NCBI GenBank assembly: GCA_944474755.1
Contig: OX104117.1
Coordinates: forward strand, 37,279,222 to 37,343,221
Source of the DNA: Limnoperna fortunei
Lineage: Eukaryota > Mollusca > Bivalvia > Mytilida > Modiolidae
Direction: 5' to 3'
Length of the DNA stretch: 64,000 nucleotides
Shown here in pieces: positions 38,035-51,400 of the stretch (positions within the stretch are counted from its first letter, which is position 1; every line of letters starts with the position of its first letter). The notes under the pieces were generated by a model, which saw nothing but the letters and a program-made list of their open reading frames with translations, had not been told where the DNA came from and searched no databases. The position numbers and the translations under genes were made by a program.

Positions 38035-41000
38035 GCAAGTTTAATTTTTGAACGCATTTTTAATGCTTCTGATTTGAAAGTATAAAAATTACCTTAAACT
38101 ATAATAATCTTAATTAAGAATTTAATTGGATTTAGCCATTCTCGTCTGCACAAGACGTAAGAATATGACCTGTTTAAAGTACACGAGTATGGCTGATCAC
38201 TGAATGGTCGAAATCTACCTACACATAATGTTTCTATAATTAAATGTGTTTCAGTTGTTTTAAATATTTATCAGTATTTCAATGCTAAACACACATTAGT
38301 TTCTAATATGTTACTCCTCACTTGCATTATGGACAGTAAAATGCGGGAGAAACCAAGACGCAACCAATAGAACAAAATTACAAAAACGAAATTGCAAAGT
38401 CTAACATAAGAAAACACCAATATAACACGCAATTCACTCAAAACAAAAACAGCTGCAACTTTATTGTGTATTTTTCTTGAGTCTTTTTCACAAAACATAT
38501 AGAAAAAGAAACATTCTGAACAAAGGCGTGATATAATACGTTCTTTAAACATATCCAGCTTTACTTGTAACACCTGTCAAGAGAGTTATCTTCAAAATCA
38601 GTGTGCGAGACGACTAAACAATTGTCGTAGGGACTACGTTAGAATAACCCCCAAATTCCTTTGCTTTTAAAGTTAAGACAATTCCGAAGTCATACACAAT
38701 TTCGCAGAAATATCTAAGCATTTTAGTATACATTTATTACCTTGCAAAATATAGTGGTGATCAAAGTAAAAACAAAAAGCAGTGTTACCCAAAAAAACCC
38801 CGAAACTCAAAGAAATATACCAGTCATAGTGGTCTAGATTAAATACTTCCGTGCGTTATTTATGTAGTCTGTATGTGTCTGCATTAGACTAAAATCCCTT
38901 AACTCGCACACTACATCGATGGACGTATTCAGTGATCCTGCGATCACTTTAGCCCGACTCCATGCATGTGTACTTGCATTGGAACAATAAGTTGTGTCTA
39001 ACAGCATCTAATGGTTACCGATTTATTTAATAAATAAAATAAGCGATGATCAAATGCGTCCTCTTCGCGCACCACATTTCATTTTGTTTTTTGTTACAAT
39101 ATAAATAGATATAGTTGTTTATCTGAATTACACTGCAGGTTCAAAATATACATGTAAGTTGTCGGAAAATTTTATTTGTAGCCCGATAATTTACAGGAAG
39201 TACAAACCAACGTCTTTCTTCCTGTATTAGAAGAAAGAACAAATAAATGTAACGTTGTCGGGCAGTGTACTACTTGTTTGTGCAATGTTCTGGTGAGAAA
39301 TTCGTTTACAGGAAATACCAGACATTAATGATAAAAATTCACTATAAATCAGTCTGAAAACTGTGATAATTGTTATCTGTCATAAAATAGTTTTTGGTTT
39401 ACAATACACTATTTCAATTTAAAAAGCAATTTTATAATTACATGGTAAATTAAAAATCACGTTTTTAGCTCACCTGACCCAAAGGGTCAGGTGAGCTATT
39501 GTTATCACTTTGCGTCCGTCGGCGTCGTAGTTGTCGTCGGCGGCGGCGTCTGTAAACTTTTTACATTTTAATCTTCTTCTCTGAAACCACTTGGCCAGTT
39601 GAAACCAAACTTTGCCATAATGTTCATTGGATTGACCTTTACAAAGTTTGTGTTTTTTATTTGGATTGGAAAACCAATATGGTCGCCACCGCATGACTTA
39701 GTTTAACATAGGACCCTATGGGAAAAAAGTTAAAAATGGCTTCTTCTCTGAAACCGGTTAACCAGTCAAAACAAAACTTACTAGCAATATTGTTTGGATG
39801 GGCCTTTATAAAGTTTATGTTTTCTATGCCAACTGGAAATTCAAAATGGCCGCCACCGCAGGACTTAGTTTACATAGGACCCTATGGGAAAAAGTTTTAA
39901 AAGGCTTCTTCTCTGAAACTGGTTCTTTATAAAGTTTGTATTTTTTATGCCAATTGGAAAATCATAAGGGTACCACCGCAAGACTTAGTTCAACATAGGA
40001 CCATATGGGAAAAAATTTTCAAAGGCTTCTTCTCTAAAACTGGTTAACTAATGGAAACCAAAACTTACTAGCAATATTGTTTGGATGTCCTCTGTGAAGT
40101 TTATGTTTTTTATGCCAATAGGAAAATCAAAATGGCCACCACAGCATTACATAGATTACTTAGTTTAATATAGGACCCTATGGGCAAATTAAAAAAATTT
40201 CTTCTTCTCTATAAAACCGGTTAACCAATGGAAACAAAACTTTCTAGCAATATTGTGTGGATGGTCCTCTTTAAAGATTATTGAAAATTACAGGACATCG
40301 TTTAACATCAGGGAAATGCAACCTTTATTGCCTATAAAATCAGGTGAGCGATACAGGCTCTTAAGAGCCTCTGGTTTCTAAATGATTTCGACTTTTAATG
40401 CAGAAATAATTTCTTTGTGCTGATTTCTTTCCAAAACAACATAAAAACTATTTAATTTAATGTTTCATACATACACTAAAACACTTGGATAAAGACGAAC
40501 CGTTTAAAATGTCATATTCTGTTCAAACTGACAGTATTTACAGCTCCCAGGAAGCAGCATTCCTTATATTTAGGGTGATTGCTATTTAAAATAAAAAATA
40601 TGTTAATAATGAAAAAGTATCGCCTTAGCAAGACAAACGAAAATTCGTTCAAAATAAAACATCTCAGGATTCTACTAGAAAATAGTAGGCCCCAAATTAC
40701 GGAGAAAAAAAAATAATATTAACATCAATTTCCATGAAAATTTTAAGTTTTTATATGGCAAACACCATCAATGCCCTCCAATTCCGATAGAAAAAACACT
40801 CGTTGTAACATACCAAAACCAAAACTTATATGGCTTTATTAATGCGTTAAGCTGTCGTAATGGAAGTAACCAAATGAAACAAGTACTCCACTCCAGAGGA
40901 GTACTTGTATATAACATCTCGGTAACAGCCTAGTTTTCATGTTAGCGACTTTGTTCTAAACCTCAAATAAAGTTATGTATTAATTTATCAGCCATTACAG

Positions 41001-44000
41001 CAATGCACCAATTTGTTTGCAAAAATAATAGCATTACACTTCTAAATCCAGATAAATGTGCAATATTATTTTTGTGTTTCTATAAAGAGACATTTTAATT
41101 TGAAGATAACGTTTAAATGTTGTAGACTTTTATAGCCGTAAGACATATTTTACGATATATTGAAGGCCATATGTCTACCTTATTTAATACAACACTGGGA
41201 CTCGTGCTCATGCATATTTCTCTCCACCAAATCCGCACAAAAAGTTGTTGTCTGAGAAGATTAATGGCTTTTACATGGCAGTTATCATTTCGATGCACAT
41301 TCATATAAATCTTATGTAGTTATCATAAATTTTGATACTCTAATTGTCCAGTCAATTTTTTTTAAAGCAAATAAGCTAGCTTGATTTAACTGAGAATATA
41401 GTCAGTGTAAAGAAACACTAACATAACATGAATTAAGACACTTTGGTTTTGTTTGACAATATTTTGAAACAGCCAACAATGGAGAAATGCTCTTTAAAAG
41501 TCACAGGTAGCTCATGCCCAGTTTTCGGATAGGGTTTTGGTTTTGTTTGTTTTTTTTTTTTTTTGGGGGGGGGGGTGGGGAGCCTGCCAATTTATAATTC
41601 AAAGGACCTGATTGCACCCATAGTGTGTATTAATTTTCTGACTCTACCCATTACTCTTTTTTCCAGTGGCAGTCGTAATCTTGTTCTGTTATTCTGATTT
41701 CTCGTCGGTTTTTCTCGTTGATTTTCTGTTTATTCTGAATATAGCTGAAATGTTACTCTTCGGATGTTCAGCAAACATTTAATTAATCAATCAATCATTC
41801 GAATTATACTAAGTCTCTTTAGCCTTCCGTTTAAACTGTTGTACTATAGTGTATGCAAAATATTCCTACCAACAAATAACTAGCATCTCTACAATTACCC
41901 CCACATATAATTGCAGCTATCCATGCTGTGTATAACAGCTATGAGTAGGTTACCATTAACCAGTTCAAAACCAAAAACCATCACATAAATATTTATGCGT
42001 CTTTTCAAGGCCAGCAGTTCATTCCCTCTTACTGTGTTTTTCTGTTGATGCCAGTAGTTTGTGTTGTGAATGAAATGCTTTTGTTTTCTCGTCTTTTCTC
42101 TTTACAACATTTATTGTTATTTATCTGTATTGTGTATTGGCTATCAGTAATTTCTTAATTACATATGCTTAAAAATGTATTGACTGCGTGTGTTTTAATT
42201 AACATATCTCCAGTATTGTGTGTCTGTATGTATTATTGTCTAAACCCCCGCGTGTATGCATTGTTTATATATTCTTTGTGTTCTTTGGACACCTGTTTAT
42301 CCGAGGATTAATAAACTGTTGTCTTGTATTATTTTTTTCAGAAAGTGGAAAGCATTCCTGTTATTTGTCTGTTTCTTATTTTTTCCGCCAAGTTTTTCCT
42401 TTTCTCATTATAGATTTTGTTTCGCGTCATGTCTTAAAGACATAATGTACTATGGATGTATTAGACATTGCGCTTTGCAGTTAAGCCTGGCACACCGAAC
42501 ACTTTTTCTTTACGAAGTTATTTCCCCTGACCAAAAAAAGTTGTGTGCAGATAAACTTTGAAGTCGTAAAAGATGTCTCTATGAAAGTTGTTCCAAAATG
42601 TTCAACTATGGATCACTATACTTTGTTAAGAATCGTGCATAGGAATTTTGACAACTTCTTATAGGAGTTATTTCCCTTTCTTGATTGCTCGTGAAATTTG
42701 TTCCATTGTTACTCGTTAACCTTTTACCCTTGTTGTGCGCGATTCTCCTCCTGAACTATAAGAGGTACATATGTACATCTTGTACCAAAATGTAGAGCAT
42801 GTCTTGAAAGGTCACAATAAATGATTATACGTTTGAAAGAGTTATCTCCCTGGATTAATTATATATCTTGTAAAAAGCAATTTTTCAGTAACTAACAGAT
42901 TTTGACCTGGAAACCTCTCTGTTGTTGAATGTTGACCTTCAGCAAGATCAATTTCACAATTTGGGAAGTCATGATCAAGTTTTGTTTAATCATCAAAATA
43001 TATATCGTATCTTTATTAAACATGCATTATGTCATATATAAACATGTGTTAACAAGATGATTTCAGGGTAAAATAGAAATATGTTTATTATCTTGTTATT
43101 TTTCTTCTGGAAATATGCATATGTAAATAATTTTCGAATTTGTATTTATTCACACGTTGCACATTTCATATTCCTATAGAATTTTTGCATTGTTGAATAT
43201 GGTCACATTGTCAACTGGTACCCTTGGTCTTTGTTTCTTCGTACTTGTACATTGAATAAATAGAGATGTGGCGTAAGTTTTTTAACTTACATATTAATTA
43301 AGAAATAATTCACGGATGCTGAGGTTATCATTGCTCGGGATAAAATAATACGACATAAATAGTCACCCCGTGGTAAAACAATGATAAATCACAGCCTCCG
43401 TGAATTATTTCTATTCTAATAAGACAATTACGGTACATTTATAATATTTCCGTACCTATAGAAAACATCGTTTTCACCATAAATGGCTATTTGGTCAATG
43501 TAATACACAATATATTGCAACGGATAATTATAGCGCGTGTCGCTATTTATACGATTAATACGTCATACACAATGAGCTTTCCGGTGGGAGTTACAGTTTT
43601 GTAATTGGAACAGCCATTTAAATCAAGCCCTTCTCAGCGCTTGTTGCTCATATATAAATCATTTTTTTACCACAGTTGTGGTCTCAAAGTCTTTAAAGCA
43701 CGTCATATTAGAATACTTATTTGATGTTGTTGTGGTGGTTGTTATTGTTGTCTTGTTTGCCTAAGTCATGACGAATGTTATGCGGTATTGCGAAAACAGG
43801 CCAAACTAACGAAAAAATCTTAAAGGGTTGGTCCTAACTAGAATTGCTTCTAAAATAGAACGTCATAAAAACTCGCGAGTTTCTCGTTTCCAAATTTAAA
43901 TCTTGTTCGATTTTACTGTGAATGGTAAATATAATTTATAACATAAGGGAACAACCATTTAACTTGCAGGGGTGGGCTTGGTTTTTTCCTAAAAGAATAT

Positions 44001-45369
44001 TTTGAAAATGATTTTTGATGAAAAAAATATTTTGGAAGCAGAGGGTAAGAAAAAAATATTCCAAAGAAGGATTTCTGCTATATAAAATAATGCTAATAAT
44101 GAAAAAAAATATTCTGTCGCGACGCCTTCAAAAAATAAATATTTTTTCTGACCAAAACAAAAAACAAAGGCCCCCCCTTTCAACTTAAATGGTCCGTCCC
44201 TAAGTGTAATCGTATCATTTATAGAGAATGCATTTTACAAGGTCAATGCATTAAATACGTTTTACAACTTGTCAACCTATTTTATAGTCGCAGTTTGAAA
44301 CTTTTTGTTGCTATGAAATTAAACTTTATCGGTGAAAATATTTGTTGTTTCGGGATACTAATGAATTCGGTTAACCGAAGTACCACTTAAAACTTTGATG
44401 TGCATTGAAAAAAATTAGGACTGGAGATTATCTACGATTTAAATATATGATTGCGGCTGCGAGGAATGTTATACAGATTTTAAGTTTAACATAAAGTGAA
44501 ATTGTGGGTTTGAAAGATAAAAACGAACACACTAGTATACATCTGTTTTATTTTAATAAGATTGTATGTGACACACAATCGAGCGGTATAAAAATTAGGG
44601 TTTAACACATAATTTTTCGAATTTTTTAACAAATTTAAAAGTAGTCGCTTAATGTAGCCTGTATCACAAATAAATTTATGTCCTTGAAACAAAATAGTAG
44701 TTACTGGTAAAGCTAAGAAACGAGACATTTTTAGAGCACCAGGTATTTATTTGTTTACACAAGCCGTATGACCAAATAAAACTGTCAATTCAATTATGGA
44801 TAACAGCCACCAAAAAATGGGTCGGAGAATTAGGTTTCAGCTATGTCATAAATAATGAAACAATTATTTCAAAAAATATAAGAAACTTCAAACAAAGAAT
44901 ATATGACCAAGCCTTGCAAAATAGAAATAGTTGCTTGGCAAATTGTAATAAACTGTCGTTTTACAACCATATACATAAATTTAATAAAAGACCTTTCTAT
45001 GTAGATATCTGTAAATTCAAATCAGACCGGTCTATTATCTGTAAATACAGAATAAGTGCTCATTCTCTGTCAATAGAAAGAGGACGATATAAAAATATTC
45101 CAAAAGGTGAAAGGATATGTAAAAAATGCAATGCATCCCAAATTGAAGATGAAATGCACTTTTTTATTCACTGTCCTTCTTATAGAACTTATAGAACAGA
45201 ACTGATTCAAAAGGTCAATAGTACCTTGAAAAACTTTAAAGTTTTAAATGAAAATAATATAATTAATATTCTAAATAGCAACTCTAAAATAATACTGAAA
45301 GCAGTAATTGACTATATAAATAAATGTCAGGAATCTAGTTAATCCACCATACTATCATCCATTTTTTTT

Positions 45370-45400
<31 letters not shown>

Positions 45401-48400
45401 TATTATTACAAGTATTACAAATTGTAACTAATGCCTGCGAATGCTTGACACTGTCGCCCCAAGTTTACACATATATCTGGTTATAGTCAGTAGTCTATGA
45501 GTTTATTATAATATTAGTTTAATATTCATATATATCTATGTACTATGTGTATTGTTTGTGTTATAACCATTTACTGTAAATGTGTTACAACAAATAAATA
45601 TTTCGTATTTCGTATTTCGTATTATATTTTATGTCGGTAACAAATTCCAGATGACTGTAACATCATGACATCATGTAAATAATATCAAGAATTGCTATAT
45701 ATTTTGTGAAACTCGTTTATTCAATTAGAACAAAGAGCAGAATCATACAAATGATACTGATGTACTGATAAGACTATCATTTGGATGCTGATTTTGGGGT
45801 TTAGGTGTAGAATGTCCAAAGGTTAATGTGTTATATTCATCTATTACTGGCTGAGATTTAATAAAAATTTAATTCAGTGATTTATAAAATTAAATATCAC
45901 TCCAAAACTCGACTACAAAATTCTCTCTAGACCACTCTACGACTCCACTATAAAATACATGGATTTCTTCCACGTTACTCCTACATTTTAATTGTGCTGT
46001 ATTTGGCCTTGTGTTTTAGAGGAGAGTTTTTAAATATCAGCATACAACAATTAGAATTCCATATGTTGTCAGAAAATTTTTGAAGATTTCGAAAACGAAC
46101 CTCTCTCCATGATTTTCAATGTCGGTCAAACTTTCGTTACTGTTAGTCTGTCCAATTTCCCGTTTGATTTATTGTTTATAAACTTGTTCTCGTCATAAAT
46201 ATCTGCTGCTAAAATCCTCGCTTGACATTAAGCAAACATTTAATCGACCATGTTGGTCCATGTTTGAAGTTACAAATAGCATTAATTATAAACTTTGTAA
46301 AGGGTCTACTACTTAATTACTGTTAATATATCTTTGCAGTGTTAGAGGAAACAAGAAAGAAATGATAAATCCTTATTATTCTGTATCCCTGCAAGTCTCA
46401 ATTTATTAAAAGTTATTAGTTTCAGAGGTAAAGACATTTAAATTTCAGTCTCTCAGAAACAAGGATGGTTCATGTTAAATTTCATTTTATTAGAAGCAGG
46501 AATAGGCAACGCATATAATGGCATATTCAATATATACACTAATATGTACCATAAATAGTAAAAAGCACCATATATAAAGTCCAACACACCTGACATAAAG
46601 ACGAAATAGTCAAATATAGAGACAAAGGCACGTATAAAGACGAAAGCACCACATACAAAGAAATATGCATTATATATAAAATTTAGAGCATTGCATACAA
46701 ATAACTAAAGGGGCCTCGGTGACCGAGTGGTCAAGGTAGTTCGTTTACTATTGATTACGTGGTCTGTCAACACTGAGATTGCGGGTTCGATTCTCACTGC
46801 AGGCACGGTGTACTCGACTCCAATCTTAATTGACAAGGATTGCCAGTTTTCCTACCGCAGGTCGGGGGTCATCTCCGGGTACTCCGGCTTCCTCCCCCAA
46901 TAAAAACTGGACGCCATGAAATAGCTGAAAAATTGCTGAAAGTGGCGTTAAAATACCATTCAAACAAACAATCAAACAAAATATAAGGCAGTCATGGCGT
47001 TCCATAATTTGTATACAGGCAATGACTGTTACTTTGCATACAACAAACATTTTAATTGCATATCGTTCGTGCAATTGGAAAATTTTGATTTGAATGTAGC
47101 TCATTAAAATATCTAAAAACGTTTCTTTTCTTTTACAGATCATTTTTTGATGCGATTTTGTGGAAAATACTGTTAAACGTTTGTGAAAATACACAAAACG
47201 GTGTGATTTGTTTAGAAATATCTAATTCGTCTTATAATTAAATACGTGTAATACAACTATAACTAACTAACTAACTTAGTTAGTTATATGGAAAAGGGGT
47301 CATTTAAAAAGCATTCTTACGATCGTGCTTTTGTTTCTGTTATTGTTGTGTTACTTTCGAAATATACAAAACATTTATTTGCGTGCATTGAATTAAACAA
47401 TAGATAATAAATTATTCAGAATTTATTTGCTTTATCTCTCAACCTTGACATCACACTTTGTAAAAACACCCAGTTTTATTGTGTTAAACAATACTGGTGA
47501 TTGATTGAATATTTATTCAGGACCTGAAAATTCAGGGAAAGAGGTTAACTAATGGTAAAGCTCCCACAGGATAAGAAAAGACAGTTGGGTAGGGATGTAG
47601 AATTGATTAGCCTTCTGATACAATAAGCCTAAACCTTTGAGAAAATATACGAAAGGTCTCTTTATCTTGCAAGAAATGTGGCGCTATTGTTCGCGGTCAG
47701 ACATGTCGTATTATATTAACACCACCCCCACCCACGAGAGGGTTTTCGACCAGCTCGGAACGCGATACGCCTCTCTGTAAGTCAAGACCTGGAATCCGTC
47801 TCCAGTTCCAACAAGTTAAGTGATATTAATAAAAACTGTACATTAATGGGCTTGGTCGAGACACAACATACTATGATACGTATTTTAAAATTAATTTAAC
47901 ATTTTCTGTCGCTTTAATTACAAGCATATTGTCTCAAGTAGACCTCTTTAAAGTTGACTTCGGCATAAATACTAAAGAAGCGATATTATGCGACACCCTC
48001 CGTTTAGATGTGTCCGTTTGTGCGTCTGTCGTGCCTCGGTGGTTTCTAGAATGATAAAAACAAGTCAACCGTTATTTTTTAAACTTTGCACAGCTTTTAA
48101 GTAATATAAAATGAAGACCAAGTTGAATTTCCAGCTCAATCCTATTTGAAGGTTTTGAGTTATACCAACTGAAAAATGATTTTAGGTCCAAGGTCATGGT
48201 AAAAACAGTCTTTTGAGATGAACTGTTATTATGCGCAGCTGTTTCTATACGCTGAATTTTTTTATAATTCAGTGATATTAAAACAATGCAACGTGGCGGG
48301 GGTATCATTTAAAGTCCCAATTTCTCTAATTTGCTCTAATTTCTTACAATGTATCAAACTCATGATGATTTTTTTCAGACATTTGGCAACATCGAAATTT

Positions 48401-51400
48401 GAACCAGTTGATGCCCGGAGAGCCTTTCCCTGTTTTGACGAACCAAATATCAAAGCTAATTTTACAATTCATCTAGTACACAATGGAACATACAAAGCTT
48501 TGTCAAACATGCCTGTTAAGGTAAGATACTACTTCCGGAACTACCGATGGTTGTTACCTTAGTTACTGTAAACACTCAATAACAATATTCATACGCATTT
48601 GGTTACCTCCCCATGGTGTCATCACTAAGTAGTAAATGTCATCTTGTTTAAATTTACCGTATGTCCTTACAAAATAAGATTGTAAATTACTTCTACAATC
48701 AACTTATAAATACTTATTTTCTTTCAGACAAGATATCTTAGTTAAATATATAATGTCATAATACTCATAAGTACCTAACAAAATACGTTGTAAATCTATA
48801 TATATACAAATATGTAAATATATTTCACAGTAATAAACATAATATATGCCTGAATTTAATCATGTTATTTACTGTTATTAATGACAAAGTGCTGATAACA
48901 ATGTTTGTTTCGGTAAGGTATACTATATAAAATGCTGAGCAATAATCATACAACAACGCTTAACTTTTTCAATTGAATACAAAAGTGCTTCTTTAGGTTT
49001 ATTTAGTATCGTTATTAAACGTGATCCTACTTCAACACAATTGTTCTATAATGTACAGGAAGTGTACTATTTTGGAAGCACACAATATAATTAAAGTTCC
49101 TGGCTACTGTGAGTGTAACCAGGGATTGACCCACGAAGCTGCTTAGCGCCTCCCCAGATGGTAGTATGAGTATGCCATACTTCTTTTACGATTATGAGAT
49201 TATTACCCTCTTCCGTGAATTTTGAAGTAGACTAGCACATTGTAGAAGCAACTAAATAATTCGTTCAGTCCTAAACTCGCAATCCTTTTCCGTGGACATT
49301 TAAAATTATTTGCCTTATAATCCATTGATTTATTGCTTGTTAACTTGGTAGTAAAGCCAAATACTGCTTGCTTGACGTTATAAGCACCAATCAAACAAAC
49401 AATATATTATTTGGTCTTATTTACAAACAATGGACAGAGGTTCCCCTTGAAATCAAATTTTATGGAAAAAAAATTTGTTAATTATTACAACCACGTTTTG
49501 GAATAATATATGTTTAGAAAAATTATGTAAATTAATTAAAGAATTCTGACATAAACAGAATTTATTTTTAATTGTAAATTACCAGCAAAAGGTAAAAGAT
49601 GTTATTTGTTTCAAATCAATATGATAAGCTGATAATTTTCATTAGTGAAAAAATTAAGTTAAGTTACTGAACTTAATCGACCATTATGTATGCTTAGACA
49701 AATTAAGTAAATTAATCACAAATACTTTAACAAATATAAATTGTCAGCTTGGATTGTTATTTGTTTAAAGGAGGATGCATACATAATCCTAGAATCATTC
49801 ATTTAGATTCTTAAATAGTCAAATATTAGTTATTCGGCAAACTTGGAATCGGCAAATTGGACGCAGCAATATGGGTATCGGCAAATTGGTACTTCATTGG
49901 AAACCTTAAAAACATCAAAGAACGCATTGGTGACACGTGTCAAAGTTGGTGTGTTCTTAAATGGAAAGCACGATATATTTCAATTTGTCTTAAAAAATTT
50001 TAAGATATGAGTTTGTACATAACAGTTAAAAAAATGACAATTTACAATTTCATAAATTGTTGAAGTACAATCAGCAGTGATGCTCTTCTTCATTTAATTA
50101 TTTTGTACATTTACAGAATAGCTCTGTATGGTCGGAGGACCCTACTTTAATAATAACAGATTTCCAGACTTCTGTAAAAATGAGCACATACCTTGTGTGT
50201 TTCATCGTGTGTGATTTTGAATTTTTGAGTAACAAAACAAAGCATGGAGTTGAGGTAGGTTTTCATTACACGCTGAAATTAATCTAGGTCAGTATGAAGT
50301 TTTCGTTTTTTTATTATGTGACTTCAGCTGTCAAATATTAAAATTTTACATCTCAATACTACCAAAGTTAGATAACTCTAGAAATACACGAAACATTTCG
50401 AGGTTCCCCCCACAACCTATGCAATATACTAACACAAATTAGATACATATTTTTTATGGTACATTTAACCCCATGAAATTTAGAAGTAATAATAACTAGT
50501 ATTAATTATTTCGATTTCTTAGGTCAGGACATACGCAACACCTGACAGAGTGAATCAGACACAGTTTGCGTTAGACATTGCTGTACATACTATGGAGTAT
50601 TACCAGGACTTGTTTAACGTGCCCTATCCTTTACCAAAACAAGGTAAATAGTTTTGAACAGTCACGTTATTTACATATTAAAGGCACAAACTTGTAACGT
50701 ATCAAAGCTACAAATTAGTTTTCAATAAAAACAAAAGTAATATTTGCGATGAAGCTTTCGTTTTGCCCTTTCTCTTGACCATAGAATACACATTACATGG
50801 ATAACCTTTGTTTAACATGTAAAATATTAATCGTTATATTCTATTTGATGTGAAAAACATGTTACATGCAAAGCCGAGTGTAAACTACGAATAACATAAT
50901 AGACGTTTACATGTTACACATGTAAATATACATTACCTTAAATTGTTACTGTTACTCATCGCACGGTACTTGTAATGTTATCAAGTTCTGTTTGTGTGAA
51001 GTACCGAATGAGTACATGTATGTAGGTGTATTATAATTATTTTAGTGGGGTCGTGTGGCTCGTCTTTGTTTACTTTTATGTGTGTTTGTCAATGTTTGTT
51101 GTTTGTTGTTTTTTTTTCTTTTTTTTTTTTTGGGGGGGGGGGGTAATATGTCTCTCCATCATAATTTACGATTTTTCATCGTTTATTGAGACACGTATCT
51201 TCTGGTTTTATTTTATGTAATAAAACTAGTAAAGAAAACTCGACTGAACAACAAGAGCCGAAAGTCAGGGGAAATTACAAATCCGTATATAAGCAAACAT
51301 ATATATCGCAACGCAAAAACAGAAAGATAGTAAACCGAACCAAATAAAAATCATGCGTGCACTCAGGTGCTCTGCACGAGTAAGCATTGCCTGTCTCTAA

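Larger units (their letters stand above)
38035..48378 (+). other. Intron 1 (GC-AG), 10.3 kb, repeat-rich
   Basis: Donor GCAAGT, acceptor TTTTTTTCAG. It contains a palindrome-bounded element (39467-40376), a T/G homopolymer tract (41550-41580), an inverted repeat (43301-43412), a TIR element (43946-44201), a non-LTR retrotransposon 3' end (about 44700-45623) and a SINE (46711-46980). The stretches 38045-39460 and 40380-41540 show nothing I can name. Confidence 0.85.

Noticed and set aside
38271..38573. 100-codon minus-strand frame in intron 1
   Set aside because: Hydrophobic, Phe/Leu/Cys-rich translation of AT-rich intron DNA, with no splice context or family.
39470..39900. Frames of 60-74 codons within 39470-39900
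   Set aside because: Lie entirely inside the palindrome-bounded repeat element.
42218..42561. Two overlapping 75- and 101-codon frames
   Set aside because: Phe/Cys-rich translation of T-rich intron sequence, with no recognisable protein or exon signals.
46711..46810. tRNA genes (also at 52318 and 59535)
   Set aside because: The heads carry A- and B-box-like words, but no acceptor stem closes and each is fused to the conserved SINE body and tail.
46826..47194. 122-codon minus-strand frame
   Set aside because: Its 3' half is the inverse of the SINE body (the same '[11 protein letters not shown]' phrase recurs at the other SINE copies), so it is repeat-derived.
51026..51220. 64-codon frame with poly-Phe and poly-Gly
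   Set aside because: Translation of the T-run/G-run junction.
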